Of a stretch of 64,000 bases of DNA, positions 42,132 through 50,082 are shown one piece after another. Every line of letters starts with the position of its first letter. Position 1 is the stretch's first letter. The notes under the pieces were generated by a model. That model saw only the letters and a program-made list of their open reading frames with translations. It was not told the DNA's origin and did not search any database. The DNA is from Streptomyces sclerotialus (GTDB lineage Bacteria > Actinomycetota > Actinomycetes > Streptomycetales > Streptomycetaceae): positions 186,001 through 250,000 of the forward strand of contig NZ_JBFOHP010000002.1 in assembly GCF_040907265.1 (NCBI RefSeq), given 5' to 3'. A program made the position numbers and the translations under genes.

Positions 42132-43658
42132 TCAGTCCGATCCCGGGAGCAGGTCCGCGAGGTCCGGGACCGCGCCGGGCGCCGCCGCGTACCGGGACTC
42201 GACGCGTGCGCACAGGCCGGGCATCAGCGGGGCGGCTTCGGCCGCGAGCTCGCGCAGGCCCTGTACCGCGAGGCCGGGGTCGTCGGCGGCCCGCTCGGCG
42301 AGGAGCGCCAGCAGGTTGGCCGTCGCGTCCGCCGCCGTGCGCAGCGAGAACGTCTCCAGTGTGAACGCGCGGCGCATGCGGCTCCGGTAGCGCTCCAGGG
42401 GCTGCGCCGCGTCCTGGGACGTCTCGATGCGCTGTCCGGTGTGCGGGGCCAGGGCCCGGCACACCGCGGCGAGCGGCTCGTGCAGCCGGGTGCGGACCGC
42501 GTCGGTGAACTCGCGCTCGGTGAAGTTGGCCGGCTGGTGCTCGGGGTTGCCCAGTGCGAGGTAGAACCGGACGCTGTCGGCGCCGTGCTTGGCGACCAGG
42601 TCCCGGGCCCAGATCAGGTGCCGCCGGCTGGTGGAGAACTTGGCGCCGTCCAGGTGGTAGAACTCGTTGGTGACGATCGCCGTCGGCGTGACGAGACCGC
42701 CGTGCGCGAGGGCGAGTCCGAGGTGGGCGAAGGAGAAGTAGAAGGTGTTGTCGTAGCCGAGGAACTGGACGAGTTCGAAGCCGGAGTCCTTGTCCCACAC
42801 GCCCGGTGTCTGCTCCGGGGCACGGCCGGCGCGGGCCGTCTCGGCCATGTGGATCAGGCCGGGCAGCATCTCGGCCCATACGTTGAACACCTGGCCGTCG
42901 AAGCCGTCGATGCCTGCCGGCACGCCCCAGTCGGCGGGGTAGGTGACGGGGAAGTCCGGGAGCGGCCGGGACAGCATCTCGTCCACGAAGCGCAGCACAT
43001 GGGGCCGCATCGTGGCGCGGTGTTCCGCGTAGAAGGCGGTGAACTGCTCGCGGTACTCCTCGAGCGGCAGTACCAGGATCTCCACCTCCCGCGGTTCGGT
43101 GGCCGCGGTGGCGGCGCCGGTGCTGGTGGCGAAGAGCAGTGAGGTGACGTCGTTGGGGTGCCCGCAGTTCTCGCAGATCGCCCCGCAGGTGGCGGTCAGG
43201 CACTCCGGGCAGTGGCCGGTGGCGAACGCCTCCAGCAGGTAGCGGCCGGTCTCGGCGCAGTACGGGAAGGTCCAGGTGCGGGGCACGAGCTTGCCGGCCC
43301 GGTGCAGGCCGGCGAAGAAGTCCCGTACGAGGTCCCGGTAGGCGTCGTCGGGCGTGGTGAACGCGTCGATGTCGATGCCGGCCGCGGCCAGGGTCGCGGT
43401 GATCTCCTGGTGGGAGCGGGCGGCGAGGGCCGCCGGCTCCAGGCCGAGGCGCTGGGCCGTGGTGACCACGTACGTCTGGTGGTCGTCGCCGCCGGAGGCG
43501 TAGAGCGCCGTGTGGCCCAGCCGGCGCTGGGCGCGCGTGAAGACGTCAGCACCCAGGTAGGGGCCGGAGAGGTGGCCCACGTGCAGGTCGCCGTTGGTGG
43601 TCGGCGGGGTGGCGGTGACGAGGAAGCTGCGGCGCTGTGCCGGGCGGCGGTCGGTCAT
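42132..43658 (-). CDS. MetRS-like class I aminoacyl-tRNA synthetase paralogue, probable part of hydrazine synthase
   Basis: A 508-residue protein of the methionyl-tRNA synthetase type. The HIGH signature is NGDLHVGHL (His26-His29), a zinc knuckle of four Cys is CPECLTATCGAICENCG near 150-170, and the KMSKS loop is the variant GAKFSTSRRH. It is shorter than housekeeping enzymes and part of a biosynthetic operon. Its ATG overlaps the stop of a small cupin gene. In s56-p1 biosynthesis a cupin fused to a MetRS-like domain (Spb40) joins N6-hydroxylysine with an amino acid to form an N-N bond; here the same two parts are separate adjacent genes. That function is inferred from this gene combination. 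Confidence 0.8.
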   Translation of the reverse strand: MTDRRPAQRRSFLVTATPPTTNGDLHVGHLSGPYLGADVFTRAQRRLGHTALYASGGDDHQTYVVTTAQRLGLEPAALAARSHQEITATLAAAGIDIDAFTTPDDAYRDLVRDFFAGLHRAGKLVPRTWTFPYCAETGRYLLEAFATGHCPECLTATCGAICENCGHPNDVTSLLFATSTGAATAATEPREVEILVLPLEEYREQFTAFYAEHRATMRPHVLRFVDEMLSRPLPDFPVTYPADWGVPAGIDGFDGQVFNVWAEMLPGLIHMAETARAGRAPEQTPGVWDKDSGFELVQFLGYDNTFYFSFAHLGLALAHGGLVTPTAIVTNEFYHLDGAKFSTSRRHLIWARDLVAKHGADSVRFYLALGNPEHQPANFTEREFTDAVRTRLHEPLAAVCRALAPHTGQRIETSQDAAQPLERYRSRMRRAFTLETFSLRTAADATANLLALLAERAADDPGLAVQGLRELAAEAAPLMPGLCARVESRYAAAPGAVPDLADLLPGSD

Positions 43659-44011
43659 CGGTTCGCTCCGAAGGGGCCGAGCGACCAGACGGAGACCATT
43701 TCCAGCTCGTCGGTCGCGGAGAGGTTGGTGAAGTGGTGGGTCTGCTGCGAGGCCACCACCAGGGCGTCGCCCGGGCCGATCTCGGTGCGTACGCCGTCGA
43801 CCTCGACGAGGCCATGGCCGCGCACCACGTAGAAGTGCTCGTGGTCCTCGTGGGAGTGCGGGGTGGTCACCCCGCCGGGTGCCACGGTGCACACTCCCAT
43901 GCCGGTGTCCGAGGGGCCGGTGTGCTGCCAGGGCAGGATGCGGCGGAAGGCACAGCCGTACTCCTCGTGGACGACGGCCTCGGCCTGTCGCTGGATCTGG
44001 ATGCCGCTCAT
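43655..44011 (-). CDS. Small cupin, probable partner of the MetRS-like protein in N-N bond formation
   Basis: A 118-residue single-domain cupin. The metal ligands appear in TTPHSHEDHEHFYVVRG (His-x-His, Glu) and QQTHHFTNLS (second-motif His), so a metal site is intact. It overlaps the N-hydroxylase gene upstream and the MetRS-like gene downstream by four bases each, an arrangement that implies equal expression. In known hydrazine synthases the cupin is zinc-binding and rearranges an ester intermediate made by the MetRS-like part. The role here is inferred from that precedent. Confidence 0.75.
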   Translation of the reverse strand: MSGIQIQRQAEAVVHEEYGCAFRRILPWQHTGPSDTGMGVCTVAPGGVTTPHSHEDHEHFYVVRGHGLVEVDGVRTEIGPGDALVVASQQTHHFTNLSATDELEMVSVWSLGPFGANR

Positions 44012-45366
44012 GCGGGGGCTCCTTGCAGAAGAGTGGGCGGAGCGGCGGGATCGTCCGCCGCCGGGCCGAAGACGGTGTCGAGGATGTCGCCCGCACGGCG
44101 GGCCACCAGGGAGAGCAACGTGCTGGTCAGGCCGTGGGTGTGCTCGGCGGCGCCGTGCAGGAACACCTTGGGCGCGAAGCCCTCGGCGGTGGTGACGGCG
44201 TAGTCGCGCCCGACGCACAACTGCCCGTCCGCGTCCCGGCGTACGTACGGTTCCAGCTCCGTGAGCAGGCCGCGGGCCTCACGGAAGTCGTAGCCGGTGG
44301 CCAGCACGACCGCGTCGTAGCGCTCGGTGCGGCACTCGCCGGTCAGCAGGTCGCGCAGGGACGTCACGGCCTGTTCGCCGTCCGCGTGGCAGCCGGCCAG
44401 TTCGGTGAAGCGGCGCAGCGCCAGCCTCCGGCCGCCGTGCACCTGCTGTTCGTAGAGGAGTTCGGCGACGCCGGTGATGTCCTCCTCGTCTACCGCCGCG
44501 TAGTTGGTGGTCTTCAGGTCGGCCATGATGCGTCTGCGGCGGTCCGCGTCGGCACCGTGGAAGAGGTCCACCGACTCGGGGTTGAAGATCTCGTTGGCCA
44601 GGGCGCTGCTGTCGGCCGGCATCAGGGCGAAGCCCCGGTGGGCCAGCGTCACCGCCGCTTCCGGGAACTGCCCGGCCAGGTGGCGGAAGACCTCGGCGGC
44701 GCTCTGGCCCGCACCCACCACCAGGAAGCGGTACGGCAGTGCGGTGCCGCGCCGCTCGAAGCGGCGCAGGCCGGTGAGGAAGGCGCTGCTATGGAACACC
44801 GTTCCCGTGCCCAGCGCCTCCGGGGCGACGCCGGCCGGTACGACGGGCGTGCCACCCGGCGCGACCGAGACGTGGTCGGCGGCCAGGGCGTGCGTCCGGC
44901 CCGCGTCGTCCTGGTAGTCGACCTCCAGGTGCGTCACGCCGCCGTCGGGCCCGGGCACCGGGCGGATGGCCGTCACCCGGCTCGCGTAGCCGACATAGCC
45001 GGACAGCTGCCGTGCGACCCACCGGAAGTAGTCGACGAACTCGGCGCGGGTCGGGTTCATCGTGCTCAGGTTGAGGAACTGCTCCAGGCGGCCGTGCGCC
45101 ACCAGGTAGTTGGTGAAGCTGTACGGGCTGGTGGGCAGGCGCGGGGTGACCAGGTCCTTGAGGAAGGAGACCTGCATGCGGGCGCCGGGCAGCAGCATGT
45201 CCGGGTGCCAGGCGAACGACGGCCGCGCCTCCAGGAAGTGCAGCCCCGCGCCGTCGCCGGACCACTGGCCGGAGGCGTGCAGGGCGCTCATCGCCAGGTG
45301 CGAGGGGCCGAATCCGATGCCCAGGAGCCGGTGGCGTGCCGGGGCACCTTGGGAGACGGTGCTCAT
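44008..45366 (-). CDS. Lysine/ornithine N-monooxygenase (flavin-dependent N-hydroxylase)
   Basis: A 452-residue enzyme of the SidA/IucD/PvdA family. The FAD site is LLGIGFGPSHLAMSALHAS, MQVSFLKDLVTPRLPTSPYS (read in parts) is the substrate-side signature, FLVVGAGQSAAEVFRHL binds NADPH, and VVLATGY closes the motif set. Such enzymes hydroxylate the side-chain amine of lysine or ornithine. Next to cupin and MetRS-like genes, N6-hydroxylation of lysine as the first step to a hydrazine is the best reading; a siderophore hydroxamate is the usual alternative. It overlaps both neighbours by four bases. Confidence 0.85.
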   Translation of the reverse strand: MSTVSQGAPARHRLLGIGFGPSHLAMSALHASGQWSGDGAGLHFLEARPSFAWHPDMLLPGARMQVSFLKDLVTPRLPTSPYSFTNYLVAHGRLEQFLNLSTMNPTRAEFVDYFRWVARQLSGYVGYASRVTAIRPVPGPDGGVTHLEVDYQDDAGRTHALAADHVSVAPGGTPVVPAGVAPEALGTGTVFHSSAFLTGLRRFERRGTALPYRFLVVGAGQSAAEVFRHLAGQFPEAAVTLAHRGFALMPADSSALANEIFNPESVDLFHGADADRRRRIMADLKTTNYAAVDEEDITGVAELLYEQQVHGGRRLALRRFTELAGCHADGEQAVTSLRDLLTGECRTERYDAVVLATGYDFREARGLLTELEPYVRRDADGQLCVGRDYAVTTAEGFAPKVFLHGAAEHTHGLTSTLLSLVARRAGDILDTVFGPAADDPAAPPTLLQGAPA

Positions 45367-45785
45367 CGGGCCCCACCGCCGTGCTCGGTACAGTCCGCGT
45401 CCACGGCGGCCGGGGCCGGGGGCCGGTAGTGGGCGTAGAACTTCTTGGTCGGCTCCAGCACCTCCCAGGTGCCGGTGAACCCTGCGGGCACGACGATGGT
45501 GTCGCCGGGGCGGAAGGTGCGTGAGTTGCCCTCCTCGTCGGCGATCACCACGCAGCCGTGCAGCATGTGGTAGAACTCGTCCTCCTCGTACACGGCCCGG
45601 AACTTCCCCGGGGTGCTCTCCCAGATGCCCGAGGTGAACGCGCCGTCGTGGCTGGCGAACTGCAGCGTGTTGGTAATGGCGAGCTCACCCGATATCCAGC
45701 GGTCGGGGCCCTTCCGGACGTGCCGGACCTCGCCCTTCGACTCGCCGAAGACCACGATGTCCTCGATCGTCCTGCGGTCGCTCAT
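45363..45785 (-). CDS. Cupin-domain protein (DUF861-like)
   Basis: A 140-residue cupin with FYHMLHGCVVIADEEGNS and FRPGDTIVVPAGFTGTWEVLE (read in parts), the pattern of the DUF861/ureidoglycolate-type cupins. The first-motif His-x-His pair is not clear, so the metal site may be altered. Its ATG overlaps the NRPS stop and follows a GGAGGG site. A role in tailoring or as an isomerase is possible; there is no specific evidence. Confidence 0.65.
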   Translation of the reverse strand: MSDRRTIEDIVVFGESKGEVRHVRKGPDRWISGELAITNTLQFASHDGAFTSGIWESTPGKFRAVYEEDEFYHMLHGCVVIADEEGNSRTFRPGDTIVVPAGFTGTWEVLEPTKKFYAHYRPPAPAAVDADCTEHGGGAR

Positions 45786-48700
45786 GCCGTTCCCTCCAGA
45801 GTGTTCGGAATCTGCGACAGGTGGCTGTGGAAGAGGCGCCCCACAGTGCGGGCGGCCTCGCCGCGCATCACGGAGTAGTGCGTCCCGGGCAGTGCGTGCT
45901 GTACGGCACCCGCGGGCACGAGGCCGCCGGGGTGCCGGCGCAGCGGCGTCAGCCCGCGGAAGACGTCACCGCGTTCGCCCTCGGCGTGCACCACGAGCGT
46001 GGGCACGGCTCCGGGCAGCGGCCGGGGACGGTGGGTGAGCAGCAGCCGGTACAGCGCGTGGTACTGCTCGTACAGGGCGCCGAGGGACCCGGTCGGCTCG
46101 TCGGGGACGTGGCGGGCCGCCAGGTACCCGAAGGGGTCGGGGTGGCCGGGCGGGGGTGCGTCGACGGCTGCCGCGTCCGCGCGCTGCCCGACGTGGTCGG
46201 CGAAGAAGCCGACCGCCGCGGCCGTGGCGTCGAAGACGGACGGCGGGCAGGACTCGGGCGCCTGCACGAAGCTGTCGATCACGGTGAGCGAGCGCACGTC
46301 CCCGGCCGGGCACCGACGGGCCGTCTCGGCGGCCAGGACCCCGCCCATCGACCAGCCGAGCAGGTGCACCGGGCGGCCGTCCAGCGCGTCCAGGGCCGTG
46401 GCGTACCGGTCGGCCAGCGCGTCCAGTGTGGCGGGCAGCCGGGCCGGTTCCGGGCTCTGCAGCCCGTACACCGCCCAGTGCTCCGGCAGTGCGCCGATCA
46501 GGTCGCGGTAGCCGAGCAGATGGCCGCCGACGGGGTGGACGAGTACCACGACCGCGTCGCCCTCGGGGCGTACGGGCACCAGCAGCGTCTCCGCACCGCG
46601 GTCGAGCAGCGCCGCCTGACCGGCGACGGTGCTGGCCTCGAAGAGGCTGGACAGCGGCAGCCTGATGCCGAACTCCGCCTCGATACGGCGCAACAGCCGC
46701 ACCGCGGTCACCGAACTGCCGCCCACGGCGAAGAAGTCGTCGTCGACGGAGGCCACCGGCACCCCGCAGACCTGCTCCCAGAGCCGGGCGAGGGTCTTCT
46801 CGCGCTCCGTGCGCGGCGGCCGTGCCGGGGCGCGACCCGCGGCGGCGGACCGCGTACGGGGTACCTCCGTGCCCGCCAGTTCGAGCAGCTTCCTGGTGTC
46901 CCGCTTGCCGTTGGCCGTCAGCGGCAGCGCGGGCAGGGGGTGGAAGGCGCCGGGCACCGCGTAGCCGGGCAGGGTGCGGGCCAGCCGGGACCGCAGCTCC
47001 GCCGCGTCCAGGGCGTCCGGCTGCTCCTCCCCCACCGCGGCGGGGACGACGAACGCGACCAGCCGGGCGTCGGCACCGGTGCCGAGGACCACGCAGGCCG
47101 CGGCGCGCACTCCGGGAACGGCCGCGAGCTGCTGCTCGACCTCCAGCAGGTCCACGCGGTAACCGCGCACCTTGACCTGGTGGTCGGTACGGCCCAGGAA
47201 CTCCAGGGTCCCGTCGGGCCAGTAGCGTGCCTGGTCGCCGGTGCGGTACAGCCGCTCCCCCGTACGCGGATGGCACGGGAACCGCTCAGTGGTCAGCTCG
47301 GGCTGTCCGTAGTAGGCGGTGGCGAGTCCTTCGCCGGCGATGAACAGGTCGCCTGGCACCCAGTGCGGTACGTCGGCGAGGTGCGCGTCCAGCACGTGGT
47401 AGCGCTGGTTGGCCAGCGGACGGCCGTACGGGACGGACTTCCAGGCGGGGTCGACACCATCCACGACGTGGTAGTTGGACCAGATCGACGCCTCGGTCGC
47501 ACCGCCCAGCGCCACGGTCCGGGCCTTGGGAGCCGCCCGTGCGATGCGCTCGGGCAGGCCGAGCGGGATCCAGTCGCCGCTGAGCAGGACCAGCCGCAGC
47601 CCGCCGAGCGCGTCGGCGGCCCGGTCGCCCAGGTGGTCCAGGAGCATCTCCATCAGCGCCGGCACCGTGTTCCACACGGTGGCGCCCGAGCGGCGCAGCC
47701 AGGTCGCCCACAGCTCCGGGTCCGGGCGGCCGCCCAGCGGTGGGACGACGACGGCTGCTCCGCTGTGCAGCGCGCCGAACAGATCGAAGGCCGACAGGTC
47801 GAAGTGCAGCTCGGAGAGCGACAGCAGCCGGTCGTCCGGGCCGATGCCGAACCGCTCGACCATGTCCTGGACCGTGTTCAGCAGCCCGCTGTGCGGGATG
47901 GCGACGCCCTTGGGCGCGCCCGTCGAGCCGGAGGTGAAGATGACGTACGCCAGGTCGGCGCCGTCGCCCTCGCGCAGTACCGCGGGGCCTGCGGGCCCGG
48001 CCGGTGCGTCCAGCGGTACGGCCGTGAGCGGGTGGGACACCTGGTCCAGGAGGCGGGAGCCGTGTGCGTCGGTGAGCACGCGGGTGATGCCGTGCCGTCC
48101 GAGCAGCGCCTCGATGCGGGCCGCCGGCCAGTCCACGCCGAGCGGTACGTAGGCGCAGCCCGCCGCGACCACCGCCAGCGCGCCCAGGTACTGGGCGGTG
48201 CTCTTGCGGGCCAGTACGCCGACCAGCTCGCCGCGGTCCGCTCCGGCGGCGGTCAGCTCGGCGGCGATCCGGCCCACCTCGGCGGCGGCAGCACCGTAGC
48301 CCAGCGTGCCGTCCTCGCCGATGAACGCCGGACGCCCGGGGGCGTCGGCCGCGCCGCGGCGCAGCCCGTCCAGCACGCGCGCGTGCGGGAAGGAGCGCCG
48401 GGTGGCGTTGGCGTCCTCGCGGGCCCGGAGCAGGGCCGGCGGCAGCGCGGGCGGGTGCGGGTCCGTCCAGGCGGCGGGGCCGGCGGCCAGGCGGTGCAGC
48501 AGGTCGGCGTGGGCCGCCGCCAGCTCCTGTACGAGGCCTTCGGGGAACGCGGCGGCCACGTGGTCGAAGGTGCACACCAGCTCGCCGTCCTCCTCGGAGA
48601 CCTGGTGGTCGAGCAGGACCTGCGGGGTGTGCATGGCCTTGAACACCAGGTCCCAGCCCGGGGTTTGCAGATGGGGCGGCAGCGGGCCGCCGGCCGTGGT

Positions 48701-50008
48701 GTCCAGGCCGGAGGCGAACACGTAGGGGCTGGCGGGCTCGGCGCCGGGCTGGGTGCGCCGCCGCATGCGGGCCAGCTCCACCGCGGACAGCCAGGCGTGC
48801 GGCAGGTCCTCCATGAGCCGCAGCTGCAGTGCCTCGGCACGGCGCGCGAAGGTGTCACCGGCGCCGTCGCAGCCCAGCAGCAGGGTGCTGCCGAAGTTGC
48901 CGACGCACGCGTCCAGCGCGGGACCGGTTCCGGCCCCGTCGGCCGCGAGCATGCCGCGGGTCGCCACCAGCACGGTGAGCGAGATGTCGGGCCGCCCCGA
49001 CCAGCGGCGCAGCACCTCGGCGTACGCCGTGCACAGCACCGTGTTGGCGGACAGCCCGGCCATGCGGGCCCGCTCCTGGAGCCGCTGCCACACCGGCGCC
49101 GGCAGGCGGTGGCGTACCCGGGCGAACGCGGCGTGGTCGGGCCGGCCGAGCAGCGGCAGCGGCGGCGGGGGCGGCAGTTCCGCCGCGCGCCGCCGCCAGT
49201 GCGCCACCGAGTTGCGGTAGGCCTGGCTGCTGCGGTGCTCGGCCAGGGCCGTCACATAGCGGCGGAACAGGCCGGGCGGGGCCGTAGGACCGGTGCAGGG
49301 CCGGTCTTCGTAGGCCGCCGCCAGGTCCCTGCACACCAGCCCGATCGACCGGGCGTCCAGGACGAACAGGCGCAGGCACAGCAGGACGAAGGAGGTGCCC
49401 TGCGCCCGGTACACGGTGCAGGAGAGCTGCGGCCCGGCGGTGAGCGGCGGCAGGGCGTCCGCCGCACCGGCCCGCTCGGCGGTGAAGGCCTCCCGGGCCG
49501 GGCCCGGCGCGAGCCCGCTCCAGTCGACCACGGCCGGGCCCCAGCCGGGGGCGAGCGGCACGACCCGCTGCCGGCCCTCCTCGTCGACCGCGGCACGCAG
49601 CATCTCGTGCCGCGCCATGACCGTGCGCAGCGCCGTGCGCAGCCGCTCCTCGTCGAGGTCCGGGACCTCGAAGCCGTGGGCGACGCAGGCCGCGGTGCGC
49701 AGCTGCGGGTAGTCCGATTCGCCGACGTGGTAGGCGCTCTGCAGGTCGGTCAGGGCGAACGGCTCCGGGTCCGGGCCGTCCCCGGCGGTCCCGTCCAGGC
49801 GCGGGCCGAGGCTGCCGGGACGGGACGCCACCGCCGCCAGCAGCGCGGGTTCGGCCGCCGTCACGCGGTCCATGAGCGCGGCGGGCGTGCCTTCGGGGGC
49901 GTCGACCTTCAGCCGGCCGCGCCGCGCACGCACCGTCACGCCGTGTTCGGCCAGCTCCCACAGCAGGCCGTGGGCCTCCTGCCGCTCGTCCGGCAGCTCC
50001 CGTTCCAC
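45782..50008 (-). CDS. NRPS: docking-Cy-A-T-TE, predicted to use cysteine
   Basis: A 1408-residue synthetase. Order: TubC-type docking helix (about 10-60, LLWELAEHGVTVRARRGRLK), heterocyclisation-type condensation domain (about 85-510; opening FALTDLQSAYHVGESDY and core LRLFVLDARSIGLV in place of HHxxxDG), adenylation domain (530-1020), carrier (VGGSSVTAV near 1098) and thioesterase (GWSMGG near 1218, His in GTHYSVM). The A-domain pocket reads roughly D-L-F-N-L-S-L-I-W, one residue from the known cysteine code, so a thiazoline is expected. The GTG at 50008 follows a strong GGAGGAG site and is preferred over ATG 50068. As the last module it releases the product. Confidence 0.8.
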   Translation of the reverse strand: MERELPDERQEAHGLLWELAEHGVTVRARRGRLKVDAPEGTPAALMDRVTAAEPALLAAVASRPGSLGPRLDGTAGDGPDPEPFALTDLQSAYHVGESDYPQLRTAACVAHGFEVPDLDEERLRTALRTVMARHEMLRAAVDEEGRQRVVPLAPGWGPAVVDWSGLAPGPAREAFTAERAGAADALPPLTAGPQLSCTVYRAQGTSFVLLCLRLFVLDARSIGLVCRDLAAAYEDRPCTGPTAPPGLFRRYVTALAEHRSSQAYRNSVAHWRRRAAELPPPPPLPLLGRPDHAAFARVRHRLPAPVWQRLQERARMAGLSANTVLCTAYAEVLRRWSGRPDISLTVLVATRGMLAADGAGTGPALDACVGNFGSTLLLGCDGAGDTFARRAEALQLRLMEDLPHAWLSAVELARMRRRTQPGAEPASPYVFASGLDTTAGGPLPPHLQTPGWDLVFKAMHTPQVLLDHQVSEEDGELVCTFDHVAAAFPEGLVQELAAAHADLLHRLAAGPAAWTDPHPPALPPALLRAREDANATRRSFPHARVLDGLRRGAADAPGRPAFIGEDGTLGYGAAAAEVGRIAAELTAAGADRGELVGVLARKSTAQYLGALAVVAAGCAYVPLGVDWPAARIEALLGRHGITRVLTDAHGSRLLDQVSHPLTAVPLDAPAGPAGPAVLREGDGADLAYVIFTSGSTGAPKGVAIPHSGLLNTVQDMVERFGIGPDDRLLSLSELHFDLSAFDLFGALHSGAAVVVPPLGGRPDPELWATWLRRSGATVWNTVPALMEMLLDHLGDRAADALGGLRLVLLSGDWIPLGLPERIARAAPKARTVALGGATEASIWSNYHVVDGVDPAWKSVPYGRPLANQRYHVLDAHLADVPHWVPGDLFIAGEGLATAYYGQPELTTERFPCHPRTGERLYRTGDQARYWPDGTLEFLGRTDHQVKVRGYRVDLLEVEQQLAAVPGVRAAACVVLGTGADARLVAFVVPAAVGEEQPDALDAAELRSRLARTLPGYAVPGAFHPLPALPLTANGKRDTRKLLELAGTEVPRTRSAAAGRAPARPPRTEREKTLARLWEQVCGVPVASVDDDFFAVGGSSVTAVRLLRRIEAEFGIRLPLSSLFEASTVAGQAALLDRGAETLLVPVRPEGDAVVVLVHPVGGHLLGYRDLIGALPEHWAVYGLQSPEPARLPATLDALADRYATALDALDGRPVHLLGWSMGGVLAAETARRCPAGDVRSLTVIDSFVQAPESCPPSVFDATAAAVGFFADHVGQRADAAAVDAPPPGHPDPFGYLAARHVPDEPTGSLGALYEQYHALYRLLLTHRPRPLPGAVPTLVVHAEGERGDVFRGLTPLRRHPGGLVPAGAVQHALPGTHYSVMRGEAARTVGRLFHSHLSQIPNTLEGTA

Positions 50009-50082
50009 CTGGCTCCTCCTTTCCTCGCGCGCCCTGTCGTGGTCCGCGCCCAGCGGTGCCGTCGCCATGACCGGCCGTCCCG

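Noticed and set aside
42132..43658. Housekeeping methionyl-tRNA synthetase
   Set aside because: It lies inside a biosynthetic operon with overlapping genes and has a changed KMSKS loop (KFSTS).
44008..45366. Plain siderophore ornithine hydroxylase
   Set aside because: Not excluded, but no A domain with a hydroxyornithine code is present, and the adjacent cupin and MetRS-like genes favour the hydrazine route.
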